Positions 1 through 6,575 of a stretch of 8,128 nt of DNA are shown here, in pieces. Position 1 is the first letter of the stretch, and each line of letters begins with the position of its first letter. The DNA comes from Campylobacteraceae bacterium (GTDB lineage Bacteria > Campylobacterota > Campylobacteria > Campylobacterales > Sulfurovaceae): assembly GCA_027023145.1 (NCBI GenBank), contig JALVWV010000256.1, positions 1-8,128 on the forward strand. Direction: 5' to 3'. Made by a program: the position numbers and the translations under genes. A model generated the notes under the pieces. It worked only from the letters and a program-made list of their open reading frames with translations, did not search any database and had not been told where the DNA came from.

Positions 1-459
1 GTCCTGCATAGCAGAAAGTACAGTTTTGAGAATGCGAAGATCGTAATAATCATGGAAAATTTTGAGATGATCCTTGCGTCCGTTGTCAACCAGTGCCCGA
101 ACAGCATCAAGCTGTGTTTTGAGTGAAACAACTTTTTGAAGTGATGGCGTGTCAGGATGGAACCCCGGATGATTCAGTACCTGCCCCAATCGCATATCGG
201 TACTGTAGCGGGCAGATGAGAGTGCAGCAGTCTCTTGGCGTGTTTTATTCTTTGTTAACAAGGCACTCTGGAGAGCTTCATTTTCTACGGCACTGTTCAA
301 CTGGCTCATGGCGTTCACAAGTTTTACAGCACGTGTTGCGTTTTGATTGTGAACATACTGTTGGTATTCTTGATACGTCTTGTAGCCAATCCATGCCAAA
401 TAGACAATGACTGGAATCAACAACACAAAAAGAAAAAATCGATTATTAAAAAAGCGCAT
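1..459 (-). CDS. NIT-domain-like membrane receptor, N-terminal part (runs off the left edge)
   Basis: The first 153 codons of a larger gene are visible; the frame stays open to the window edge. After a short basic start (MRFFNNR) there is one membrane segment at about residues 8-26, then a helical, presumably periplasmic region. Residues about 45-100 show the spacing of the NIT (nitrate and nitrite sensing) domain: a helix with conserved E and S positions (VENEALQSALL), then an arginine and a TD pair (SARYSTDMRLGQVL), then further helices. NIT domains usually feed a HAMP plus methyl-accepting, GGDEF or histidine kinase output; here the output part lies outside the window, so the class of receptor is open. 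The start at 459 is preceded by AAGGGAG and lies 12 bases after the stop of gene C, so it is the last visible gene of the operon. The NIT call is by eye; another four-helix sensor domain is possible. Confidence 0.6.
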   Translation of the reverse strand, partial: MRFFNNRFFLFVLLIPVIVYLAWIGYKTYQEYQQYVHNQNATRAVKLVNAMSQLNSAVENEALQSALLTKNKTRQETAALSSARYSTDMRLGQVLNHPGFHPDTPSLQKVVSLKTQLDAVRALVDNGRKDHLKIFHDYYDLRILKTVLSAMQD

Positions 460-471
460 CCTGTTCTCCCT

Positions 472-1230
472 TTATTGGCTTTTACTATGGTGCAGTGCAA
501 ATTGAGCCAGTGTTTGCTCGAAATAAGTAGTAGTGATGTTCACGAGATTGGGAACAAACATATCATGAGCATGTTCAAGGATGTAGTTACTTGAGTCCCA
601 GATAGTGGTGAGTTCCTTTTTTTTCTTTTGTAGATAGGGGGGATAGTGGTACGCTTGAATAATCTTGAGACCTTCTTTGAGCTCATGGGCACTTACATCC
701 ATTTTTTTTCGATTGGCTTGGCTCATGGCCCCGAGGCTTGAAGCCATGTAAAATTTAGCAAGTCGCTCTATGAGATATTCATCTTTTTTGATGCTCATCA
801 GCATGGCTTCCTCTGTCGTAAGATGATAGTGGTGTTCTTGGGCGATTGATTCAGCCCCTTCGAGAAAAACCTCACTGTAGTCGAGCATCATCAATGCCCG
901 ATCTTTTGTAACTTTTTTGGTAAGAAGCTCTTCGAGGTTTTCTTTGTTGTATTCAAGATATTTGAGAAGATCCTTGGTGTCATTGTTTTTTGTTGAGGAG
1001 GCGATGATTGTGAAGTTTTTCCCCAGATCATCAAGCATCTCTCGGATCTCCTGACGAGTTTTTGTATGCTGAGGATGGCTGAACAGATAGAGATAGTTTT
1101 TGGCAATCTTTTGACTGAGATAACGGATATGCTCAGCAGCTTCGATCGCATTGATGTCCGAACGTGTAGCACCCTGGACGGAAAGAGTCCCAACAAAAAA
1201 GAGGAGCAGAAGGCGTGAGAGGATTGTCAT
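472..1230 (-). CDS. Exported PilJ/P-box-like protein C, degenerate motifs
   Basis: This 252-residue protein has a signal peptide (hydrophobic stretch about 5-18, likely cleavage near VQGA at 18-21) and an all-helical body. It is a relative of the two upstream proteins, with the same length, the same two-unit plan and an aligned first helix, INAIEAAEHIRYLSQ at 26-40 followed by KIAKNYLY. The family signature seen in A and B (N-x-A/S-G-K/R-Q-R-M-x-S/T-Q-R) is largely lost: the glycine, QR and M positions read A32, H34/I35 and Y37, and only SQ and the following I-A-K-x-Y remain. The second unit near 145-161 (ERLAKFY) keeps even less. Its start codon overlaps the stop of gene B by four bases (ATGA), implying translational coupling. 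Function is unknown; it may be a structural partner of A and B that no longer binds the ligand itself. Confidence 0.72.
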   Translation of the reverse strand: MTILSRLLLLFFVGTLSVQGATRSDINAIEAAEHIRYLSQKIAKNYLYLFSHPQHTKTRQEIREMLDDLGKNFTIIASSTKNNDTKDLLKYLEYNKENLEELLTKKVTKDRALMMLDYSEVFLEGAESIAQEHHYHLTTEEAMLMSIKKDEYLIERLAKFYMASSLGAMSQANRKKMDVSAHELKEGLKIIQAYHYPPYLQKKKKELTTIWDSSNYILEHAHDMFVPNLVNITTTYFEQTLAQFALHHSKSQ

Positions 1231-2033
1231 TTTGCGAACCTTTTTTTGATGTACAGTGTAGTGATTGCATCCATTTTCTTCGTGATATCGTCGGTGCTGG
1301 TAAAGACAATAAAGGGTAAGCCGCCTTTTTCGATATTGAGATAAAATTTATAGACGATTTTCCACAGCATATTGATTTTTTTGAGTTGGTGGCTGATGGC
1401 GGCCATGTTGCTGGTATTGTTGAGAAGCTTTTTGTTGTTGACGTCAAAAAGCTTGACGGTGGCTCTCATCTGCTCTACTGTGTTTTTGTCCTTGATGCCG
1501 GATTGGTAGGCGATGTAGTACTTGGCGATCCGCTGAGCTAGCATGCGCTGCATGCCCGAGGTAGCTACAAAAGAAGAGCCTTTAAATTTGACGGTCTCCT
1601 TGAGGGAGTCGACGATGTATTGACTCCCCTCGAGCATCGATTCGCTCAAATCCAAAACCAATTGGGCATTGTCGAGGCTGAAAGGTTTTTTGGCAGTCGC
1701 CTCAAGTTCATTCTCACTGATGTTGACAAATGCGATTAGGTTTTTAATTTCGGGGTCGTCGATTGTTTTTTCGAGATATTTCTGATTTTTTTTGAACATG
1801 GACAACGATTGCTCGAGTTGCTTGGTTGCTTTATCTACGGCGATCTTTTTACCGATATAAAGGTAGTCTTTGGCGATGCGCTGTGAAAGCATCCGTTGTT
1901 TTCCGGCGATGTTGATGACTTCCGTAACGCTTCCTGAGATGATTTTGCTGTGCTGGGCAGCCAGAAGGGTGGAAGCGGAAACGAGAATCCCCAGAAGGAT
2001 TCTATTGAGGATTTGTGAATAAGGTTGCGACAT
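1227..2033 (-). CDS. Exported PilJ/NarX P-box-like protein B
   Basis: A 268-residue protein with an N-terminal hydrophobic export signal (about 9-26, ending LLAA before QHS) and no further membrane segment. Two PilJ-type units are visible. The first motif, INIAGKQRMLSQR at 40-52, is a good match to the PilJ N-terminal / NarX P-box signature; the second, VATSGMQRMLAQR at 156-168, keeps G-x-Q-R-M-x-x-Q-R but has lost the N-x-A part. In PilJ and NarX such helices form the periplasmic sensory bundle, and in NarX the P-box binds nitrate or nitrite. Here the domain is free of any transmembrane receptor. The gene follows A after 15 bases with AAAGGAA as ribosome site and overlaps C by four bases. 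Nearest relative in the window is A; the C-terminal helices of both end in a K-S/K-MD-A-x-T-x-LY pattern. Ligand not deducible. Confidence 0.78.
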   Translation of the reverse strand: MSQPYSQILNRILLGILVSASTLLAAQHSKIISGSVTEVINIAGKQRMLSQRIAKDYLYIGKKIAVDKATKQLEQSLSMFKKNQKYLEKTIDDPEIKNLIAFVNISENELEATAKKPFSLDNAQLVLDLSESMLEGSQYIVDSLKETVKFKGSSFVATSGMQRMLAQRIAKYYIAYQSGIKDKNTVEQMRATVKLFDVNNKKLLNNTSNMAAISHQLKKINMLWKIVYKFYLNIEKGGLPFIVFTSTDDITKKMDAITTLYIKKRFAK

Positions 2034-2048
2034 GGTGTGTTCCTTTTT

Positions 2049-2816
2049 TTAGTGTTCCTGAGCTGCGTACAGCCCGGTGGCAGTGTCCATACTCTTGAGA
2101 ATGTCGTTGGATTTTTTGTAGATCAACGACGGGATGAATTTGGAACTTGAACGGTTCATGATCTGAAAGAAGAGAAAAGAGTTCTTTGCTTGTTTCAGCA
2201 AGCTCTGGATCTCCGGTGTACTCATTTTGGCTGCCATCAGTTTGTCGAGCGAGGTGCTGAAGAGTGTCATGGCATCGTCCATCTTTTTTTTGAATTTCGG
2301 GTCATTGACCCCCCAGACCTTGAGCATGTATAGACTGGCCATCCGCTGGGAAAGCATTCTCTGGCGACCGGAGATGTTGATGATTTCCCCGGAAACTTTT
2401 CCCGTTTGTTTGGCAAACAAACCGACCGCTTCATTGGCCTGCTTGAGGAGGGCTTCGAGTTTCTCCTGCATCGATGCCGCCTGTGCTTTACTCGGAGGGC
2501 TGGCTAATTCTTTTTTGATTGGGCGCCACAGATTCATCACTTTCTGGAGGCTGTCGGCTGTTGCCTTCTCTTGATTAAAAGCCATCAATGATATCAGATG
2601 GTCTTCAAAATTTCTCATAATAGTGTGTAAGTCTTCGGTGGGATTGCCGAAAGTATTTTTCATCCCGATCATGGCGTAGTCTTTGAGCATACGTTGCGTG
2701 TACATGCGCTGTTTACCTGCCACGTCCACGGCTTGCGAAAGGTTTTTGATTTCAAGGGAATGCCCCCAGATACTTGCCGCCAATATGCCAGCAACGATGG
2801 TTCCTGATCTCGACAT
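2049..2816 (-). CDS. Exported PilJ/NarX P-box-like protein A
   Basis: First gene of the sensory operon, 255 residues. Residues 1-20 are a short export signal (MSRSGTIVAGILAASIWGHS). Two P-box-like units follow: VDVAGKQRMYTQR at 30-42 and INISGRQRMLSQR at 146-158, both nearly complete matches to the PilJ N-terminal signature, about 116 residues apart and joined by charged helices. No second membrane segment is seen, so the product should be periplasmic or held by an uncleaved signal. The frame is open further upstream to a TTG at 2867, but that start is rejected: the -10 box of the operon promoter lies inside it, whereas the ATG at 2816 has GAAGGAG four bases upstream. PilJ domains usually belong to receptors or histidine kinases; a stand-alone exported tandem form suggests a soluble binding or sensing protein, possibly partnering the receptor at the end of the operon. 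That role is inference. Confidence 0.8.
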   Translation of the reverse strand: MSRSGTIVAGILAASIWGHSLEIKNLSQAVDVAGKQRMYTQRMLKDYAMIGMKNTFGNPTEDLHTIMRNFEDHLISLMAFNQEKATADSLQKVMNLWRPIKKELASPPSKAQAASMQEKLEALLKQANEAVGLFAKQTGKVSGEIINISGRQRMLSQRMASLYMLKVWGVNDPKFKKKMDDAMTLFSTSLDKLMAAKMSTPEIQSLLKQAKNSFLFFQIMNRSSSKFIPSLIYKKSNDILKSMDTATGLYAAQEH

Positions 2817-2846
2817 AAAGCTCCTTCGCGCGATTTGTCTCCGACT

Positions 2847-2855
2847 ATTATAACA
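2847..2855 (-). promoter_or_regulatory. Extended -10 promoter of the A-B-C-receptor operon
   Basis: On the minus strand the sequence reads TGTTATAAT, a perfect -10 hexamer (2847-2852) with an extended TGn element (2853-2855). No good -35 is seen, as is common in Campylobacterota. Transcription would start near 2840, giving a leader of about 24 bases that carries the GGAG ribosome site. A short palindrome, TCAAA-T-TTTGA at 2864-2874, lies just upstream in the spacer/-35 zone and could be an operator, though AT-rich palindromes arise easily by chance. Confidence 0.7.
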
Positions 2856-2881
2856 CAATATGGTCAAATTTTGATATGAGA

Positions 2882-3403
2882 TTACTCCAGAGGAAGTATT
2901 TCTGCCATTTTGGTGAGTACTTTTTCTGGATTGAAGCGGATTAAATGCTCACGAGAGACCCATGAAGGGATCACGTCGAGTAAAAGATAGAAAAGCCAGA
3001 GCATGGGGTAGAAGATCCGATATTCAGCACGAAATGTACGGTAGGTATAGCGTGCGACAAACCAGTCGATCGCGGTAGAGACTTGGTGATGTACTAGCAG
3101 CAACTGCAAGGCAAAGACAAACCCCCAGCTCAGATAGGTAAGGATCACTACCAGTACTCCACCATAAAGACCAAACGCAGTGATGGCCATAGCCATGAGG
3201 ACAGAGAGATAGAGTGCAAACGTATGAAAACCCAGTGCGGCAACAAGGATTACGACCGAGGCAATAAAAAGCAACCCCCCGGCAAACAAAAACCACTGGG
3301 CATAACTCATCTGTTCCGTATACGTCGGGCTAAAGAAAGCACCCAATGCCAGCAACCCGAATATGGCGGCTATGATCAGTCCGAGAGATCGCATCTCTTT
3401 CAT
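2882..3403 (-). CDS. Small multi-pass inner membrane protein of unknown function
   Basis: 173 residues with hydrophobic segments at about 6-24, 35-58, 62-79, 81-106 and 130-147, so four or five membrane passes. A more polar loop between the last two is rich in Tyr, Arg and Phe (residues 118-130, ARYTYRTFRAEYR), and the tail of about 25 residues is soluble. I do not recognise a family and see no catalytic motif. The start is supported by GAAGGGG four bases upstream and by the ATGA overlap with the stop of the oligopeptidase gene, so the two are probably made together. A second Met at codon 4 is a possible alternative start. The coupling suggests, but does not show, a link with peptide turnover. 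No terminator is seen after it; the next promoter begins about 30 bases beyond its stop. Confidence 0.65.
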   Translation of the reverse strand: MKEMRSLGLIIAAIFGLLALGAFFSPTYTEQMSYAQWFLFAGGLLFIASVVILVAALGFHTFALYLSVLMAMAITAFGLYGGVLVVILTYLSWGFVFALQLLLVHHQVSTAIDWFVARYTYRTFRAEYRIFYPMLWLFYLLLDVIPSWVSREHLIRFNPEKVLTKMAEILPLE

Positions 3404-5361
3404 GCTGCCCCTTCGGGGGATATGTCATAAAGTTTGGTGAGGCTCTCGACGCGTGGGGCGCGTCCGAGCCATTGGGTATAGAGCCGGTGCATGGGCTCAC
3501 TTCCTCCTCGAGCAAGAATGTGCTGTTGGTATCCCCGGGCTTGTATTCGGTTGAAGCCTTCCTTTGGATCAAGGCAGGCAAAAAACGCATCAGCGCTGAG
3601 CACTTCGGCCCATTTGTAGCTGTAGTAGCCCGCCGCGTACCCTCCGGCAAAAATGTGAGCAAAGCCGTGTTGGAAACGGTTATACTCCGGGGGAGGGAGT
3701 AGGGCAGTTTTTTCCCGGATGGTATCAAGGAGGCGTTGGACTTCTTCTCCTTGATACAGCTTCTGGTGAAGCCGAAAATCAAAAAGGGAAAATTCGACCT
3801 GTCGGAGGATCCCCAAAGCTGCCTGGAAATTTTTGGCCGCTTTGATCCGGGTGATGAGGGGCTCAGGGATCGGTTCGCCGCTTTTGTAGTGGAAACCGAA
3901 GCGCCGCAGGATCGGGGCTTCGTAGGCAAAATTCTCCAAAAACTGTGACGGGAACTCCACCACATCCCACGCCACACCGTTGATCCCGGAGACGGCACGC
4001 TCTGTTGTCCGGCCAAAGAGATGATGGATGGCATGCCCCATCTCATGGAATAGGGTCACCACATCGTCGTGGCGCAAGAGGGAGGGGGTGGTCTCCGTCG
4101 CTGGGGCGAAGTTGGCGACGACAAAGGCTGAGGGGAGGTGCTGTTTCCCCTCGGCATCGACAAAATGGGTCTCCCAATCGTGCATCCACGCTCCACCTCG
4201 TTTCCCTTCGCGTGCCTCAAGGTCGAAATATATGCGTCCGCAAAGCGACCCATTTTCATGGAGATCATACACACGCACCGACGCGTTCCATGTTGGGACA
4301 TCCACCGGAGTGAAACGGATATCGAAAAGTTCGGTAACGATTTCCAACAATCCCGAGAGGACGCGCCCCTGCTCAAGGTAGGGCTTGGTTTCACTCTCAT
4401 CAAAATCAAACGTCGCCTTTTTGAGTTTCTCGCCGTAATAGGCAATGTCGTGGCTGACCAGTTCGATGCCGTCACGTTCGCGGGCAAAGGTACGGAGGGT
4501 CTCCAGCTCTGCTTGTGCCTGCGGACGTGCCGCCTCAAGCAATGTCTCAAGGAAGCTCAGTACCGAAGTCTCATCCTCGGCATCCCGTGTCTCCAGTGCG
4601 TAGGCTGCGTAGCTTCCAAAGCCGAGCAGATGCGCCTTTTCTTCTCGAAGACGAAGCAGTTCGTCAATGACGGCACCGTTTTCGGGTGCGCGGGTGGTGT
4701 AGGCGCGGTAGAGTTCCTCGCGGCGGGCGCGGTTGGAGCCGTAGGTCATGTACGCCAGGTAGCTGGGCATCTGGAGGGTGAAGCGGTAGTATGTTTTGCC
4801 CTCTTTTTCGATCGTGGCAGCTTCCAACTCTGCCGGAGGGAGTTCGGCGACATCGGCCGGATCGTCGAGGATCATCTCATAGGCATTGGTGGCATCGAGG
4901 AGGTTTTGGGAGAAGGCGTTGCTCAGCTCCGAGAGGCGCAGATCGATCGCTTCCATCCGTTTTTTGTCTGCTTCGGTGAGTTCGGCACCGGAGAGGCGGA
5001 AGTCTCTTACCATATGCTCCGTGACCGTTTGGGTTTCGGGCGTGTCGGCTTCGATCTGTTTGATGGCTTCGAAGAGTGTGGTATTTTGGGTCATTTCAGA
5101 ATGAAAGGCCGAGAGGAGAGGGAGGGAGGCTTCGTAGGCTGCCTGAGTTTCGGGAGAATTGGCGACGCTGTTGCGGTGGGAGAGGGGGGTAAAGAACACT
5201 TCCAACTCTTCTTCGAGATCCTGGAGCGGCTTGAGGATCGTATCGTAGGTTGCCAGTGTGGTTTGGGTCAATAATTGTATCGTTTGGCGCTGGCGGTCGA
5301 GGAGTGTTTTGAGCTCTTCTGGAAATGGTTTGAGGGGAGTATCAGGAAACGTTTGCAACAT
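3400..5361 (-). CDS. prlC: M3-family zinc oligopeptidase (oligopeptidase A type)
   Basis: A 653-residue cytoplasmic metallopeptidase that cuts short peptides, such as degraded proteins or cleaved signal peptides. The M3 zinc site is complete: HEMGH at 439-443 (two His ligands and the catalytic Glu440) and the third ligand Glu469 in VVEFPSQFLEN. The stretch SGINGVAWDVVEFPSQ closely follows the equivalent part of E. coli OpdA, including the spacing between the zinc ligands. The C-terminal substrate-binding segment GGYAAGYYSYKWAEV (573-587) is also typical of OpdA. E. coli OpdA is about 680 residues, so this one is full length. No signal peptide is seen. The ATG at 5361 has only a moderate ribosome site (AAGGG, ten bases upstream) but fits the family N-terminus and a promoter at 5395-5403. 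The gene overlaps the downstream membrane protein gene by four bases. Confidence 0.95.
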   Translation of the reverse strand: MLQTFPDTPLKPFPEELKTLLDRQRQTIQLLTQTTLATYDTILKPLQDLEEELEVFFTPLSHRNSVANSPETQAAYEASLPLLSAFHSEMTQNTTLFEAIKQIEADTPETQTVTEHMVRDFRLSGAELTEADKKRMEAIDLRLSELSNAFSQNLLDATNAYEMILDDPADVAELPPAELEAATIEKEGKTYYRFTLQMPSYLAYMTYGSNRARREELYRAYTTRAPENGAVIDELLRLREEKAHLLGFGSYAAYALETRDAEDETSVLSFLETLLEAARPQAQAELETLRTFARERDGIELVSHDIAYYGEKLKKATFDFDESETKPYLEQGRVLSGLLEIVTELFDIRFTPVDVPTWNASVRVYDLHENGSLCGRIYFDLEAREGKRGGAWMHDWETHFVDAEGKQHLPSAFVVANFAPATETTPSLLRHDDVVTLFHEMGHAIHHLFGRTTERAVSGINGVAWDVVEFPSQFLENFAYEAPILRRFGFHYKSGEPIPEPLITRIKAAKNFQAALGILRQVEFSLFDFRLHQKLYQGEEVQRLLDTIREKTALLPPPEYNRFQHGFAHIFAGGYAAGYYSYKWAEVLSADAFFACLDPKEGFNRIQARGYQQHILARGGSEPMHRLYTQWLGRAPRVESLTKLYDISPEGAA

Positions 5362-5394
5362 AATTTATAGGCCCTTGGTGAAAATATTTTTTGC

Positions 5395-5403
5395 ATTGTA
5401 CCA
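5395..5403 (-). promoter_or_regulatory. Extended -10 promoter of the oligopeptidase gene
   Basis: The minus strand reads TGGTACAAT: -10 hexamer TACAAT at 5395-5400 with TGn at 5401-5403. The likely start of transcription is near 5388, giving a leader of about 27 bases before the ATG at 5361. There is no convincing -35. It lies just beyond the terminator-like hairpin at 5411-5435, which would insulate it from any upstream minus-strand transcript. Confidence 0.6.
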
Positions 5404-5410
5404 AATCGAT

Positions 5411-5435
5411 AGAAAATTTGGGTAAAATTTCCCAA
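5411..5435 (-). terminator. Weak terminator-like hairpin ahead of the prlC promoter
   Basis: On the minus strand a 5-bp stem UUGGG/CCCAA encloses an A/U-rich loop of eight bases and is followed by AUUUUCU. The stem is short, so termination would be weak. Its position between two divergent genes makes sense only if a minus-strand transcript starts within this region, as proposed for the candidate small RNA. Confidence 0.3.
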
Positions 5436-5546
5436 TTGACTCTTCTGAAAAGTCGCCGGTTTCACTCGATAGCTCTGGCAGTCGCAAACGCAAGCGCCCC
5501 TTTCAGGGGTTGAGTGCTCCTTTGTCGCCATCGAATGAAACCTCTG
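5411..5546 (-). ncRNA. Candidate structured small RNA between prlC and rplI
   Basis: Three inverted repeats lie in this divergent intergenic region. Arms 5530-5542 and 5458-5470 form a 13-bp stem closing an internal region that contains a CCCCT/AGGGG hairpin (5497-5509). A second hairpin at 5438-5454 has 7 pairs and a 3-base loop. A third, UUGGG/CCCAA (5418-5435), is followed on the minus strand by AUUUUCU, like a weak intrinsic terminator. In the first two stems the single non-Watson-Crick position is a G-U pair if the RNA is read from the minus strand but a C-A mismatch if read from the plus strand, which favours minus-strand transcription. A weak -10 (AATATT, 5553-5558) would start it near 5546. 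No known riboswitch or RNA family consensus was recognised. It could also be a small palindromic repeat element. Confidence 0.4.
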
Positions 5547-5564
5547 TGCACAAATATTCAGGGG

Positions 5565-5570
5565 TACAAT
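5565..5570 (+). promoter_or_regulatory. Probable -10 box of the rplI-hslV-hslU operon
   Basis: TACAAT lies 26 bases upstream of the rplI ATG, in an otherwise AT-rich stretch after GGGG. Transcription would start near 5577, leaving a short leader with the AGGGA ribosome site at 5585-5589. No -35 and no TGn extension are seen, so support rests on the hexamer and its position. Confidence 0.45.
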
Positions 5571-5595
5571 AATTACGTTACAAAAGGGATTGTTT

Positions 5596-6042
5596 ATGAA
5601 AGTCTTACTGATAAAAGATGTCAAATCACTCGGAAAAACCGGAGAGATCAAAGAGGTCAAAGATGGCTACGGTCGAAACTTCCTCGTCGCCAAAGGGTTT
5701 GCCAAAGTTGCAACCCCTCAGATCGTCGAAGAATGGAAAGCGGAGCAAGAACGCAAGGCTCAAGAAGAAGCCGAGACGCTTGCCCGTCTCAAACAGGAAA
5801 AAGAGCAGCTCGAAGCGACGGTGATTCGGATCGAAAAACCACTGGCACCGGTGGGTATCCGAGGCTCGGTGGGCAACGGAGACATCGCCGAAGCGATCCA
5901 GAGTCAGCTGGGGATCGCACTCGACAAAAAGCACATCGATCTCAAAAAAGCCCTCAAATCAACCGGCGTCCACGAAGTCGATGCCAAGCTTGGTCACGCG
6001 ATTCACGCCACCCTCAAAGTGGATGTTGTCGGAGTGGAATAG
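5596..6042 (+). CDS. rplI: 50S ribosomal protein L9
   Basis: The 148-residue product has the normal length and two-domain form of L9, which binds 23S rRNA near the base of the L1 stalk. The N-terminal domain starts MKVLLIKDVKSLGKTGEI and holds the family motif DGYGRNFL at 23-30. A long, charged connecting helix at about 42-75 (rich in E, K and Q) leads to the C-terminal domain with GSVGNGDIAEAI at 90-101. An in-frame TTG two codons earlier is rejected because the canonical L9 start is MKV and AGGGA stands six bases before the ATG. Elsewhere L9 usually follows rpsF and rpsR; linkage to hslVU is typical of Campylobacterota (as in H. pylori). Its last base is shared with the first base of hslV. 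Confidence 0.96.
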   Translation: MKVLLIKDVKSLGKTGEIKEVKDGYGRNFLVAKGFAKVATPQIVEEWKAEQERKAQEEAETLARLKQEKEQLEATVIRIEKPLAPVGIRGSVGNGDIAEAIQSQLGIALDKKHIDLKKALKSTGVHEVDAKLGHAIHATLKVDVVGVE

Positions 6043-6575
6043 TGTTTGATGCAACCACCATACTCGCTTATCGAGGCGAGGGACATGCCGTCATCGGCGG
6101 TGACGGGCAGGTAACGTTTGGCAACACGGTACTCAAAGGCAACGCTACCAAGATCCGTACCCTCTATGAGGGGAAGATTTTAGCCGGATTTGCCGGGAGT
6201 ACGGCCGATGCGTTCAACCTCTTTGATATGTTTGAAGGGATCCTCAATGAGAAAAAAGGGGATCTACTCAAATCGGTCATTGAGTTTTCCAAACAGTGGC
6301 GCAAGGACAAACACCTGAGGCAGCTTGAGGCGATGATGCTGGTGCTCAACAAAGAGCACATCTTTATCCTCAGTGGTACCGGAGATGTCGTCGAGCCCGA
6401 GGATGGGCGGATCGCGGCGATCGGAAGCGGAGGCAACTTTGCCCTCTCAGCTGCCCGGGCACTGGCCAAGCATGCCGATCTGCCAGCCGACCAGCTGGTG
6501 CATGAGAGCCTCATGGTCGCCGGAGAACTCTGCATCTACACCAACACCAACATCAAACTTCTGGAGCTGAGATAA
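6042..6575 (+). CDS. hslV: ATP-dependent protease subunit HslV
   Basis: Peptidase subunit of the cytoplasmic HslUV (ClpQY) protease, a proteasome-like N-terminal threonine hydrolase forming two stacked hexamers. 177 residues, full length. The product begins MFDATTILAY. Aligning without gaps to E. coli HslV puts the catalytic Thr1 at codon 5, and then Asp17 and Lys33 of the mature enzyme fall on D21 and K37, while IGSGG is at 127-131. The start is a GTG at 6042 that overlaps the rplI stop (TAGTG), with GGAG seven bases upstream inside rplI. The open frame extends far upstream, but that part is an out-of-frame reading of rplI. A four-residue leader must be removed to free the threonine. The stop TAA directly abuts the hslU start, in keeping with matched synthesis of the two subunits. 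Confidence 0.95.
   Translation: MFDATTILAYRGEGHAVIGGDGQVTFGNTVLKGNATKIRTLYEGKILAGFAGSTADAFNLFDMFEGILNEKKGDLLKSVIEFSKQWRKDKHLRQLEAMMLVLNKEHIFILSGTGDVVEPEDGRIAAIGSGGNFALSAARALAKHADLPADQLVHESLMVAGELCIYTNTNIKLLELR

Noticed and set aside
4138..5274. A 378-codon plus-strand frame opposite prlC
   Set aside because: It lies entirely antisense to the well-supported M3 peptidase; its product is low-complexity, rich in G, F, E and R, and shows no motif. It is a shadow of a G+C-rich gene.
5458..5542. tRNA, 4.5S RNA or a known riboswitch in the stem-rich region
   Set aside because: There is no T-arm GGTTCGAATCC-like sequence, no SRP tetraloop motif, and no TPP, glycine, cyclic-di-GMP, fluoride or SAM consensus core.
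5268..5660. A 130-codon minus-strand frame across the prlC-rplI intergenic region
   Set aside because: It spans the prlC start and the inverted repeats, has no ribosome site, and has no recognisable protein features.
5514..6041. Upstream extension of the hslV frame as an N-terminal domain
   Set aside because: The extension is rich in R, S and Q, an out-of-frame reading of rplI, and the HslV start is fixed by family alignment and GGAG before the GTG at 6042.
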